Assembly (NCBI RefSeq): GCF_042654985.1
Contig: NZ_JBHSMT010000030.1
Location: 1 to 64,000 of the forward strand
Source: Paraherbaspirillum soli
GTDB taxonomy: Bacteria > Pseudomonadota > Gammaproteobacteria > Burkholderiales > Burkholderiaceae_D
Direction: 5' to 3'
DNA: 64,000 nucleotides
Shown: positions 37,302-45,775 of the stretch, in pieces
Position numbering within the stretch: position 1 is the stretch's first letter
How the letters are laid out: each line of letters opens with the position of its first letter
The notes under the pieces: generated by a model
The model's input: only the letters and a program-made list of their open reading frames with translations
What the model was told of the DNA's origin: nothing
Database searches by the model: none
Made by a program: the position numbers and the translations under genes

Positions 37302-37329
37302 AAGGAAGCGCCGGTGCGCCGGCCTTCCT
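37302..37329 (+). terminator. hairpin between pilin and chaperone genes
   Basis: A 10-11 bp stem with one bulged C (AAGGAAGCGCCGG with CCGGCCTTCCT) around a TGCG loop lies 17 bp after the pilin stop, followed by a T/C-rich stretch. It could attenuate transcription into the chaperone and usher genes or stabilise the pilin mRNA, as in other chaperone-usher operons. Confidence 0.5.
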
Positions 37330-37381
37330 CATTCCTTCCACCCGCGATGGCCTTGCCCATCCCGACATTGGAGCCACGACC

Positions 37382-38134
37382 ATGAACACCCATCGAACAC
37401 GGCGCTTGCTCGCCGGCTGCATCCTTTCCTGCTGTGCCATCCAGTCGGCCAGCGCCGGCGTTGTGGTCGGCGCCACCCGCGTCATTTTCGAAGAGAAACA
37501 ACGGGAAGCGAGCGTCCCGATCAAGAATGCCGACAAGTCGCCGTTCGTGGTCCAGGCATGGGTCGATACAGCCGCCGAGAGCGATCAGAAAAAAGCCCCT
37601 TTCTTCGTCACGCCGCCGCTGTCGCGGCTCGATCCCGGCAAGGAAAACCTGCTGCGCATCATGCGCACCCGCAGCAATCTGCCGACCGACCGCGAGTCGG
37701 TGTTCGGCATGAACATCAAGGAAATCCCGGAGGCATCGGATAAGCAAAACGTGCTGCAGATCGCCATCCATACCCGCATCAAATTGTTTTATCGGCCGGC
37801 AGGGCTGGAAGGCAATGCCGCCGAAGCGGCGCAAAAACTCAGCTGGCAGCTGGTCCCGGCAGAAGGCGGCAAGGGGCTCGCGCTGCGGGTCCACAATCCG
37901 ACGCCGTTCCATGTCACGTTCGCCAGCGTCAAGCTGAACGGCGCCGCGCACGAAGATCTGGACTTGGAAACCGCGCCGCCGCTGACCGATGTCAGCTACC
38001 CGGTCAAGAGCTTGAAAGCGATACCGGCGCAGCCGCTCAGCGTGAGTTTCCAGACCATCAATGACTACGGTGCGACCGGCAACGCCGCGCAGGCCGAGGT
38101 CCGCTCCGGCGCAGCTGCCGCAAAAACCGACTGA
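37382..38134 (+). CDS. periplasmic fimbrial chaperone
   Basis: 250 residues with a signal peptide ending near ASAG. The two immunoglobulin-like domains of PapD/FimC are recognisable: GATRVIFEEKQREASVPIKN at the N-terminus with the conserved Arg, an FFVTPPLSRLDPGKENLLRIM edge strand, and NIKEIPEA before a basic IKLFYRPAGL segment. It binds pilin subunits in the periplasm and delivers them to the usher encoded next, 24 bp downstream. Confidence 0.92.
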   Translation: MNTHRTRRLLAGCILSCCAIQSASAGVVVGATRVIFEEKQREASVPIKNADKSPFVVQAWVDTAAESDQKKAPFFVTPPLSRLDPGKENLLRIMRTRSNLPTDRESVFGMNIKEIPEASDKQNVLQIAIHTRIKLFYRPAGLEGNAAEAAQKLSWQLVPAEGGKGLALRVHNPTPFHVTFASVKLNGAAHEDLDLETAPPLTDVSYPVKSLKAIPAQPLSVSFQTINDYGATGNAAQAEVRSGAAAAKTD

Positions 38135-38158
38135 TTCTCTCATTTTCCTTGGGCCGCC

Positions 38159-40735
38159 ATGTACGCACTGCCTTCCCGTTTCAAACTCAGAGCCCTGGCG
38201 CTCTTGATCGCCATGCCGGCACTGCTGGCCGCCGGCAAGACGGCGCTTGCAGAGAATAAATTCAACGCCAGCTTTCTATCGTTTGGCGGCGGTCCTGCCG
38301 ATATCGCGCTCGACACCTTCGCCAAAGACAACGTGGCGCTGCCCGGCGTGCATCTGGTCGACGTCACCATCAACGGTGAAAAAAGCGGTCAGCATGATGT
38401 CCGTTTCGAGGCTCCCGCCGACGGCAGCCACGGCGGCGCGCAAGCGTGCATGACATCCACCCTGGCGGCGGCGCTAGGCGTCAACCTGCCCGCCTACCCG
38501 CTGCTGGCGGCACTGGCGCCGGATGAGTGCGCCGATATCGCGCTCACCATGCCGGGCAGCCAGGTGAGTTTCGACCCGGGACCGCAGGTGTTGACGGTCA
38601 CCGTGCCGCAAGCGTCGATGAGCAGCCAGCCGCGCGGTGCGGTGCCGCCCTCGCAATGGGACGAAGGCATCAATGCCGCCATGCTCGACTACCGGCTCAG
38701 CGCCGCCAAGAATCATCGCAGCGACAGCAGTGGCAACGGCGGTGGCGACGGGCCGGGGGTGCAGTGGTATGCCAGCCTGCAATCCGGCGTCAATCTCGGC
38801 CCCTGGCGCTTTCGCACCAGCAGCACCATCAACCGCGATGCCAGCGGCACCCACGGTCAAATGCTCAACAGCTATGTCCAGCGCGACCTGGTGTCGTTGC
38901 GCGGCCAGCTGACGCTGGGCGACAGTTTTACGCCGGGCGATGTGTTCGACAGCGTGCCGTTTCGCGGCGCCCAGTTCGCCTCCGACGACACCATGCAGCC
39001 GGACAGCCTGCGCGGCTATGCGCCGGTGGTGCGCGGCATCGCCCAGAGTTACGCCAAGGTCGAGATTCGCCAGAACGGCTTCCTGATCTACAGCACTTAC
39101 GTCTCGCCCGGCCCGTTCGCGATCGACGACATGTATTCGACCACCTCCAACAGCGACATGGAAGTCACGATCATCGAAGCCGATGGCCAGAAGCGCACCT
39201 TCATCCAGCCCTACGCCAGCATCCCGACCCTGCTGCGTCAGCACGCATGGAAATACCGCGCCACGCTCGGTCAGCTGCGAGTGCCGGGCGCCAGCCGCAG
39301 TCCGATGTTCGTCAGCGCCAGCGCATCGCATGGACTGGCCAACGAAACCACCGTGTACGGCGGCATCTCGCTATCCCCGGTGCATACCGCGGCCTCGCTC
39401 GGGGTCGCCCGCAACATGGCCTACCTGGGGGCGGTCTCGCTGGACCTGACCGCCAGCCGTACCCAGGACAACAACGACAGCGGCCGCGCCGGTTCCGGGC
39501 AAGCGGCCCGCCTGATGTATGCCAAGGTGATCGATGCCAGCCGCACCGAGATCCGCGCGGCCGCCTACCGCTATAGCGGCAACTATCGCAGCCTGAGCGA
39601 CGCGGTGCGTTCCGATCTGTCGCCAGCCGACGGTTTCGATCTGCGCAACCGCCAGAGCAAATTGGAAGCCACTGTGAGCCAGAACCTGGGCAGCCTCGGC
39701 TCGCTGTATTTCACCGGCAGCGAACAGCGTTACCTGAACCGCGACGGCAAAGACCGCATGCTGCAACTCGGCTATTCGACCAGCATCCAGCGCATGCCGG
39801 TCAGCCTCAATCTCAACTATGAGCACCGGGCAGACGGCAGCATCAACCGCCAGATAGCGCTCAACCTGTCGATCCCGCTGGGTCCGCCGGAATCGAGCAC
39901 CACCTATGGCAGCGCCAGCTTCGTCAGCGGCAGCGGCCATGCGGAGCAACGGGTCGGCGTGTTCGGCACCGCGTTCGACGACAATCGCCTCAGCTACAGC
40001 GTCGATGGCAGCCGCTCGGCCGGCGACTTCAGCGGCGGCGCCAGCGCCATCTACCGGACCTCGGCCGGCCAGGCAACGCTGACGCATAACACCTCGCACG
40101 ACAGCGCCCAGACCTCGCTCAGCGCGACTGGCGGCATGGTGTTGCATGAACACGGATTGACGCTCTCGCAACCGCTGGGCGACACCATCGCCCTGGTCCG
40201 CGCCGAAGGGGCCGCCGACGTCGGCATTCAGGCCAACGCAGGAGTCCGCACCGACAGCAGCGGCTACGCCGTGGTGCCGCATGTCACACCCTACCGCGCC
40301 AACCGGATCTCGCTGACCACCGGCGATCTCGACCGCCAGGTCGAGATAAAGAACGCCACCGCCAACGTGGTGCCGACCCGCGGCGCAGTCGTGATGACCC
40401 CGTTCGAAGTCGCGGTCGGCCGCCTGCTGCTGAACATCACCGGCCCGGATGGACAACCGGTGCCGTTCGGTGCGACGGTGCTGACCGACGATGGGCGCGA
40501 GGTCGGCATGGTCGGCCCGGACGGGCAAAGCTTCGCCACCGGCGCCGGGCAAAAAGGCACGCTGCATGTACGCTGGGGCAATCGTCCCAGCGAAAGCTGC
40601 TCGCTGTCGTTCGCCTTGGCGGACGCGGCAAAGAGCGGCCGCGACACGCTGCCCGAAATCGACGCGACTTGCCAACCAGCCGACCGCACCCTGACCCTCA
40701 ACAGCACAGCGACAGACAAGGAATCAACACAATGA
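38159..40735 (+). CDS. outer-membrane fimbrial usher
   Basis: 858 residues, standard for FimD/PapC. A signal peptide is followed by the N-terminal chaperone-binding domain (FNASFLSF), a beta-barrel with a plug (YVSPGPFAIDDMYSTTSN, GDLEVTI-like DMEVTIIEADGQKRTFIQPY) and two C-terminal domains (AVVMTPFEVAVGRLLLNIT, GQSFATGAG). It forms the secretion pore and assembles the pilus. Its stop overlaps the ATG of the adhesin gene. Confidence 0.93.
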   Translation: MYALPSRFKLRALALLIAMPALLAAGKTALAENKFNASFLSFGGGPADIALDTFAKDNVALPGVHLVDVTINGEKSGQHDVRFEAPADGSHGGAQACMTSTLAAALGVNLPAYPLLAALAPDECADIALTMPGSQVSFDPGPQVLTVTVPQASMSSQPRGAVPPSQWDEGINAAMLDYRLSAAKNHRSDSSGNGGGDGPGVQWYASLQSGVNLGPWRFRTSSTINRDASGTHGQMLNSYVQRDLVSLRGQLTLGDSFTPGDVFDSVPFRGAQFASDDTMQPDSLRGYAPVVRGIAQSYAKVEIRQNGFLIYSTYVSPGPFAIDDMYSTTSNSDMEVTIIEADGQKRTFIQPYASIPTLLRQHAWKYRATLGQLRVPGASRSPMFVSASASHGLANETTVYGGISLSPVHTAASLGVARNMAYLGAVSLDLTASRTQDNNDSGRAGSGQAARLMYAKVIDASRTEIRAAAYRYSGNYRSLSDAVRSDLSPADGFDLRNRQSKLEATVSQNLGSLGSLYFTGSEQRYLNRDGKDRMLQLGYSTSIQRMPVSLNLNYEHRADGSINRQIALNLSIPLGPPESSTTYGSASFVSGSGHAEQRVGVFGTAFDDNRLSYSVDGSRSAGDFSGGASAIYRTSAGQATLTHNTSHDSAQTSLSATGGMVLHEHGLTLSQPLGDTIALVRAEGAADVGIQANAGVRTDSSGYAVVPHVTPYRANRISLTTGDLDRQVEIKNATANVVPTRGAVVMTPFEVAVGRLLLNITGPDGQPVPFGATVLTDDGREVGMVGPDGQSFATGAGQKGTLHVRWGNRPSESCSLSFALADAAKSGRDTLPEIDATCQPADRTLTLNSTATDKESTQ

Positions 40736-41688
40736 AGCAAACACTCTTCACTCTGCGCCGGGGCCTGCTGGCGCTGGCCCTTGGCCTGCTATCGACAGTG
40801 GCGCAAGCGCATTGCAGTAGCGCCCCGGACGACTTCAATGCGATCGGATTCGGCCCCATCATGGACAACGACGCGGCGCCCGGCGGCTTCCTGGCCGCGC
40901 GTGAATTGACCTTGCACATCACCTGCAATAAAGACGGCCAGGGCCGGGACCTGCCGAAAACATTAAACTTCGGCACCGATTTCAGCACCCTGCCCGGCAC
41001 CGACCTGTGGCGCACCAATCTGCCCGGCCTCGCCATGCGGGTAACGCAGGATGGCAAAGTTATCAGCAATTTGAACGACGGCATATTCATGCAGCACCCT
41101 GGCGACGGCTCAACCAGCAACGTCAGGCTGTTGGTGACCCTGATCCGCACTGGCGTGATAACGCCGGGCCACGTACAAGGCTTGATACTGCGGGTCGATG
41201 CCGCGCCGGCCGGCGGCGAAGTTGGGCACAACATCGGATCGCTGCACGTCATCAACACTTACGTGCATGGCGTGGCCTGCAACGTCAACACCGATTCGAA
41301 AAACCTGGTGGTCGATTTTGGCGAGGTTCCGGCCGCCGGCTTCACCGGGCCGGGTTCGACGCCGGTCACGCGCAATTTCGAGATCGGCCTCAATTGCAGC
41401 GGCTACGGAGACGGCCATCCGACGCCGATGTCGATCAGATTCGTCGGCGCCGCGAGCGCCGACAACCCGGACGTTCTCAAACTGAGCGGCCCGAACGCCG
41501 CCACCGGCATTGGCATCCGCATACTGAAAGACAACGCGCCGCTGCCGCTCAACACCTGGAACAGTCTGGGCAATGTCAACAGCTGGGATATGCGGCTGCC
41601 GCTGACGGCCCAGTACTACCAGGTTGCCAGCCAAGTCACGCCGGGCGGCGGCAATGCCGCCCTGACGTTCTTGATCGACATGCGCTGA
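40732..41688 (+). CDS. fimbrial tip adhesin-like subunit
   Basis: 318 residues from the ATG overlapping the usher stop (ATGA). A signal peptide ending AQAH precedes an N-terminal domain of about 150 residues, then a pilin-type domain starting near 190 with Cys in GVACNVNTDSKNLVVDFGEV and its partner in GLNCSGYG, ending FLIDMR. The two-domain size and last position in the operon suit a tip adhesin. Receptor unknown. Confidence 0.78.
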   Translation: MKQTLFTLRRGLLALALGLLSTVAQAHCSSAPDDFNAIGFGPIMDNDAAPGGFLAARELTLHITCNKDGQGRDLPKTLNFGTDFSTLPGTDLWRTNLPGLAMRVTQDGKVISNLNDGIFMQHPGDGSTSNVRLLVTLIRTGVITPGHVQGLILRVDAAPAGGEVGHNIGSLHVINTYVHGVACNVNTDSKNLVVDFGEVPAAGFTGPGSTPVTRNFEIGLNCSGYGDGHPTPMSIRFVGAASADNPDVLKLSGPNAATGIGIRILKDNAPLPLNTWNSLGNVNSWDMRLPLTAQYYQVASQVTPGGGNAALTFLIDMR

Positions 41689-41713
41689 AGCAGCGATCCG
41701 CCGCGAGCATTTT

Positions 41714-43360
41714 TCAGGCCACCGCGCGTCCACTAAGCTTCGAGCCCAACTGCGCTGGGCGCGGCGTGATATCCAGCGTGCGCTTGGCGGGTTCGGCATG
41801 AGCCGATTGCACGTTGCCGAGCTTGAACAGGCTGACTTCCCGCGCCAGATTGGCAGCCTGATCCTGCAGCGATTCCGCCGCTGCCGCAGCCTGCTCCACC
41901 AAGGCCGCATTTTGCTGGGTCACCTGGTCCATTTGCGTGATGGATTGATTGACTTGTTCCAGGCCGATGCTTTGTTCCTTGCTGGCGGTGGCGATCTCGC
42001 CGACGATATCCGTGACTCTTTTGACGCTGATGACCACTTCATCCATGGTGGCCCCGGCTTGCTCGACCAGCTTGCTGCCGACGCCGACCTGATCCACCGA
42101 ATCGTCAATCAGGACCTTGATTTCCTTGGCTGCGGTGGCGGAACGCTGCGCCAGGTTCCTGACTTCAGAGGCCACCACCGCAAAACCGCGGCCTTGCTCG
42201 CCGGCGCGGGCCGCTTCCACCGCGGCGTTGAGGGCGAGGATATTGGTTTGAAAGGCGATGCCGTCGATCACGCTGATGATGTCGACAATCTTTTTGGACG
42301 AATCGCGGATCGTGCCCATGGTGTTGATCACTTGCGACACCACGGCGTTGCTTTGAGCCGCCACGCCCGAGGCGGTCACGGCCAGTTGATCGGCCTGACG
42401 CGCGTTGTCGGCATTTTGTTTGACGGTGGAGGTCAACTCTTCCATCGCCGAGGCGGTTTCTTCCAGCGAACCGGCCTGTTGTTCGGTCCGGCTCGACAAG
42501 TCTTGATTGCCGCTGGCGATCTGGCTGGAGGCGGTGGCGATGGCATCGGCCGCGGTCCTGATATTGCCGATGGTGCGCAGCAGCGAGTCGCGCATCGACT
42601 TCATCGCATACACCAGGCTGTCGTCGTCGCCCGGGCGAACGTCTATGCTCAAGGTCAAATCGCCGGCCGCGATGCGGTTGGCGATATCTGCCGCCTGACC
42701 CGGGTCGCCGCCTATCGTGTGCAGGATGCTGCGGTTGGAATAGATAACGAAAGCCACCAGTGCCGCTGCCACCACCAGCAGGATCAGGCCGGCTTGATAC
42801 AGCGAGCGCATGAATGCCGTGGTGATGTCATCGACATACACCCCGGTCGTCACCACCCAATCCCACGGTTGATAGGCCAGCGCAAACGAGGTCTTGGGCA
42901 CCGATGCGGTGGAACCGACGCGCGGCCAGACATAGTTGATGAAGCCGCCGTCCGGCTGGCTGCCGGCCTTGGAGATGGCGACAAACAGCAGATTGCCCTC
43001 AGGGTCTTTGAAATCGCTCATTTTTTTCCCGTCCAGCTCCGGCTTGATCGGGTGCATCACCATCACTTCGCTGGAGGTGGAAATGGAAAAATAGCCGTCT
43101 TTACCGTAGCGCATGGCCTTGATCCGATCCAACGCCTGCTTTTGCGCATCGCTCTTGCTCAAGGCCCCGCTAGCCGCCAGCGCGCCGTATTCCTTGATCA
43201 CGCTCATCGCCACGCCGGACACGTTGACCAGGTCGTGTTTGCGCTCTTCGAGGCGGATAGCGCGAGATTGATAAGCATTGAAGACCGATACCGCCAATAG
43301 TGCAACCAGGCTAATGATCAGGGGCAACCAGAGTTTCTGGACAAAGCTCAGTTTATGCAT
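41714..43360 (-). CDS. methyl-accepting chemotaxis protein with single Cache domain
   Basis: 548 residues. TM1 (about 11-30), a periplasmic sCache_2 domain (YGKDGYFSISTSSEVMVMHP near 95 and a WDWVVTTGVY end), TM2 (about 190-210), HAMP, and a cytoplasmic signalling tip with AVEAARAGEQGRGFAVVASEVR. No C-terminal CheR/CheB pentapeptide is seen. sCache_2 domains usually sense small carboxylates, so a link to malonate or other acids is conceivable but unproven. It is convergent with the fimbrial operon. Confidence 0.9.
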   Translation of the reverse strand: MHKLSFVQKLWLPLIISLVALLAVSVFNAYQSRAIRLEERKHDLVNVSGVAMSVIKEYGALAASGALSKSDAQKQALDRIKAMRYGKDGYFSISTSSEVMVMHPIKPELDGKKMSDFKDPEGNLLFVAISKAGSQPDGGFINYVWPRVGSTASVPKTSFALAYQPWDWVVTTGVYVDDITTAFMRSLYQAGLILLVVAAALVAFVIYSNRSILHTIGGDPGQAADIANRIAAGDLTLSIDVRPGDDDSLVYAMKSMRDSLLRTIGNIRTAADAIATASSQIASGNQDLSSRTEQQAGSLEETASAMEELTSTVKQNADNARQADQLAVTASGVAAQSNAVVSQVINTMGTIRDSSKKIVDIISVIDGIAFQTNILALNAAVEAARAGEQGRGFAVVASEVRNLAQRSATAAKEIKVLIDDSVDQVGVGSKLVEQAGATMDEVVISVKRVTDIVGEIATASKEQSIGLEQVNQSITQMDQVTQQNAALVEQAAAAAESLQDQAANLAREVSLFKLGNVQSAHAEPAKRTLDITPRPAQLGSKLSGRAVA

Positions 43361-43489
43361 GTGGGAATCTCCAGTTTTTTCTTGAGCAATTATTAATAGG
43401 ATGGAGCGTTGGCGCGCCGTTAATGAAAATCTGGCAAGCGTATGCCGTGCTTTCCTTGGTGTTAACGGCAGGAAAGTGGAAGAACTTTA

Positions 43490-43633
43490 GGGCGCTTCTA
43501 AAAACCTACTGCAGGGTTTAGCAAGCTCGCCAATCTCGGGGCTGCAGAGGTGACATATTCGTCACCGTACCTCCGTACGGCTGCGCTTCTCTCCCCGACC
43601 TTGAGCCGCTCGCTACGGTTTTTCGAGATGCCC
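43490..43633 (+). repeat. dispersed inverted-repeat element, copy A (full length)
   Basis: 144 bp bounded by imperfect inverted termini GGGCGCTTCTAAAAACC and (reverse complement of the right end) GGGCATCTCGAAAAACC. Inside lie CTGCAGGGTTTAGCAAGC, an inner palindrome CCGTACCTCCGTACGG and GAGCCGCTCGCTACGG. The same TTTA flanks both ends (43486-43489 and 43634-43637), as a target-site duplication would. It is the longest of four copies in the window (also 4306, 10866 and 11588) and has no coding capacity, so it looks like a MITE-type element. Confidence 0.75.
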
Positions 43634-43678
43634 TTTAATCATGGAGGGCTGGATCGGGGAAATTCATTGTGGGCTGCT

Positions 43679-43733
43679 TGCCCAGTAGACATAAGTCCCC
43701 TCTGTCTTTATGCTGCGGTGCTTGCAAGCAATG
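43679..43733 (+). repeat. direct repeat 1 (55 bp)
   Basis: Begins TGCCCAGTAGACATA and ends CTGTCTTTATGCTG..TGCTTGCAAGCAATG. A near-identical copy lies 795 bp downstream (44474-44528), and the DUF2314-DUF2185 gene is the only gene between them. The palindrome GCTTGCAAGC is part of the repeat. Confidence 0.8.
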
Positions 43734-43791
43734 CGCTTTGGCACTTGGCCGAGTGGCGTTGCATAGAAACCGTTAGTAATCAGGAGCACGC

Positions 43792-44406
43792 ATGCCGTCT
43801 TGGCACTTAGTGGACGCGGCGGAAATTGCCGCAAAAAACAAATACACCTTTTATAAGCCTTCCGATGAAGTCATAGCAAAAATTGCTGTCGGCGAGGTTG
43901 TAAAGCTGATATTCGCTTTTGAAAGCGATGATCCGGAAGCGCCGGGCGCTGAGCGCATGTGGGTACTGGTCGATTCGATTGAAGGAAATGGCTGCTTCAG
44001 CGGACGCTTGAATAACGAGCCATACCACATCAAAGACATCGCACTGGATGACCCCGTCAGCTTTCGGGACATTCACATCATCAACACCAAACACGATGAT
44101 GACGACAACATTGTTGAAAAATATATTCCACGCTGCTTCGTCACCAATCGCATTCTCAAGGACGGTTTAAAGATCGGCTATTTATACAGGGAAGAACCCG
44201 ATAACGAGCAAGATAGCGGTTGGCGTATCTTGGCTGGCGATGAATCGGATGAATATATGGATGATGCGAAAAACATCGCATTTGTCTCACTAGGAGCGGT
44301 TTTGAGTCGCGATGACTCAATCTTGACGTTGCTTGACTCCGCCATCGGTGCGGCCTTTGAGCGCTCGTCCGATAGTGCAGAATTCGTTGCTGTCAACAAT
44401 GCGTGA
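43792..44406 (+). CDS. DUF2314-DUF2185 protein, possible immunity-type protein
   Basis: 204 residues, acidic, no signal peptide. The N-terminal half resembles DUF2314 (GEVVKLIFAFES, RMWVLVDSIEGNGCFSGRLNNEP). The C-terminal half resembles DUF2185, an Imm33-like fold (CFVTNRILKDGLKIGYLYREEP, SGWRILAGDESDEYMDD, LLDSAIGAAFER). Such proteins are often found among polymorphic-toxin immunity genes, but no toxin is adjacent. Codon use is more AT-rich than neighbours. The gene lies between two 55-bp direct repeats, so it could have been acquired, or be lost, by recombination. The CAGGAG ribosome site supports the ATG at 43792. Confidence 0.72.
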   Translation: MPSWHLVDAAEIAAKNKYTFYKPSDEVIAKIAVGEVVKLIFAFESDDPEAPGAERMWVLVDSIEGNGCFSGRLNNEPYHIKDIALDDPVSFRDIHIINTKHDDDDNIVEKYIPRCFVTNRILKDGLKIGYLYREEPDNEQDSGWRILAGDESDEYMDDAKNIAFVSLGAVLSRDDSILTLLDSAIGAAFERSSDSAEFVAVNNA

Positions 44407-44473
44407 TTAATCGGCATAGTTTTCCTATGCCCCCTATCTTTTAACAAAGAAACCAATGCACTAGTGCGCCGCC

Positions 44474-44528
44474 TGCCCAGTAGACATACACCTTTTCTGT
44501 CTTTATGCTGCAATGCTTGCAAGCAATG
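44474..44528 (+). repeat. direct repeat 2 (55 bp)
   Basis: Second copy of the repeat at 43679-43733, same orientation. The first 15 bases and the last 30 or so differ at only two positions; an 8-nt middle segment is more diverged. It sits 68 bp after the stop of the DUF2314-DUF2185 gene. Confidence 0.8.
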
Positions 44529-44623
44529 TCCTACTGCGCCCAATTGCACAGTAGAAGTGCCGGCAATTCAGGAATATTTTTTGAATTGATGTAACTAACC
44601 AGTTGGCTTTTTCAGGACTCATC

Positions 44624-44965
44624 ATGCAGAACACCATGGTCACTACGGCACTTGAATTGCCTGGCTACACGATCGTCAAAAACATCGGCCCCGTGCGCGG
44701 CATTACCGTCCGCTCCCGCTCCATCGTCGGCAATTTTTTCGGCGCGCTGCAATCCCTGTTTGGCGGCAACATCACGATCTATACCCAACTGTGCGAGCAA
44801 GCGCGATCGGAGACCTATCAACTGATGTGCAAACACGCCCAACAAAGCGGCGCCAATGCGATTATTGCGATGCGCTACGACGCCACGGAATTGATGGCCG
44901 GTTTGACCGAGGTGCTGTGTTACGGCACGGCGGTGGTTGTGGTGCCGAACGATCAACGGACATAG
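44624..44965 (+). CDS. YbjQ/UPF0145-family protein
   Basis: 113 residues from ATG 44624 with AGGA 8 nt upstream. Family blocks are clear: VTTALELPGYTIVKNIGPVRG, SRSIVGNFFGALQSLFGG, and GANAIIAMRYDAT near the C-terminus. The family forms pentameric rings and is labelled as putative heavy-metal binding on weak grounds. The following DUF3224 gene starts 15 bp later, so they are probably co-transcribed. Confidence 0.85.
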   Translation: MQNTMVTTALELPGYTIVKNIGPVRGITVRSRSIVGNFFGALQSLFGGNITIYTQLCEQARSETYQLMCKHAQQSGANAIIAMRYDATELMAGLTEVLCYGTAVVVVPNDQRT

Positions 44966-44980
44966 CAAAAGGAGGCAGTC

Positions 44981-45385
44981 GTGACGAATCGTGCGAGCGG
45001 AACGTTTGAAGTGAAATTGAATCCTCAGCCGCAGGAAGACCAGGTCGGCGATCCAAGCATCGGCAGGAGGTCGATCGACAAGCAATTCCACGGCGAACTC
45101 GACGCCAGCAGCAAGGGCCAGATGCTGGCCGCCGGCACCGAGGTCAAAGGCTCGGCCGGTTACGTCGCGCTTGAGCGGGTGGTCGGCACCTTGAATGGCC
45201 GCAGCGGCAGCTTCGTGCTACAGCACAGCGGCACCATGACGCGCGGAGTACCGCAACTGCTGATCACGGTGGTCCCGGATTCCGGCACCGCTGAACTGCT
45301 TGGGCTGGCAGGCAAGATGGCGATCAACATCGTCGATGGCAAGCATTTTTATGACTTCGAGTACACGCTTGCTGCAGCCCCATGA
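44981..45385 (+). CDS. DUF3224 domain protein
   Basis: 134 residues starting at GTG 44981, chosen because a strong AAAGGAGGC ribosome site precedes it. The sequence is the DUF3224 beta-barrel: FEVKLNPQPQ, GELDASSKGQML, YVALERVVGTLNGRSGSFVLQHSG, and VVPDSGTAELLGLAGKM. This family resembles allene-oxide-cyclase-like barrels. No catalytic role is established. Probably cytoplasmic, in one transcript with ybjQ. Confidence 0.82.
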   Translation: MTNRASGTFEVKLNPQPQEDQVGDPSIGRRSIDKQFHGELDASSKGQMLAAGTEVKGSAGYVALERVVGTLNGRSGSFVLQHSGTMTRGVPQLLITVVPDSGTAELLGLAGKMAINIVDGKHFYDFEYTLAAAP

Positions 45386-45445
45386 GATTAGGCCGCATGT
45401 CTGTTGTACTACCCTTGCTCATACACGGGCCTCCGTGAAGAGAAT

Positions 45446-45712
45446 ATGACGACCGCACTGCTTTGCCTTGGAACATTGATGCTTGCGTATCAGGTGCGCG
45501 TTTCCTGGATGATCATCCGCTGCGATTTTTACATCAGGAAGCAACAGCATTTGCAGCTCGCGCTGATTTGGCTAGTGCCGGTGGTCGGCACAGTGGCGGT
45601 GCATTGGGTCTATCGGCTCCAAGCGCAAGAGCCCGTAGCTCCCACTGGACGCTACGGAGAACAGCTGAGCAGATCCGAATTCGATCCTGAACTAAAAATT
45701 TTCAATGACTGA
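45446..45712 (+). CDS. small membrane protein of unknown function
   Basis: About 88 residues from ATG 45446 (GAAGAGAA upstream). Two hydrophobic segments (LLCLGTLMLAYQV and LALIWLVPVVGTVAVHWVY) are separated by a basic patch, then a hydrophilic tail. The second helix with its VPxxG core resembles PLDc_N/phage-holin-like membrane anchors, but the match is weak. It lies 60 bp after the DUF3224 gene. Confidence 0.5.
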   Translation: MTTALLCLGTLMLAYQVRVSWMIIRCDFYIRKQQHLQLALIWLVPVVGTVAVHWVYRLQAQEPVAPTGRYGEQLSRSEFDPELKIFND

Positions 45713-45775
45713 GCTAGCTCGACATTCAACCCGGACGCTAAAGTGCACCAGTCAACTTAATTATTGAGAGTACGT

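Noticed and set aside
41798..43300. 500-codon open frame antisense to the chemotaxis receptor
   Set aside because: His/Arg/Gly-rich translation typical of antisense shadows in GC-rich DNA; the minus-strand frame has clear MCP motifs.
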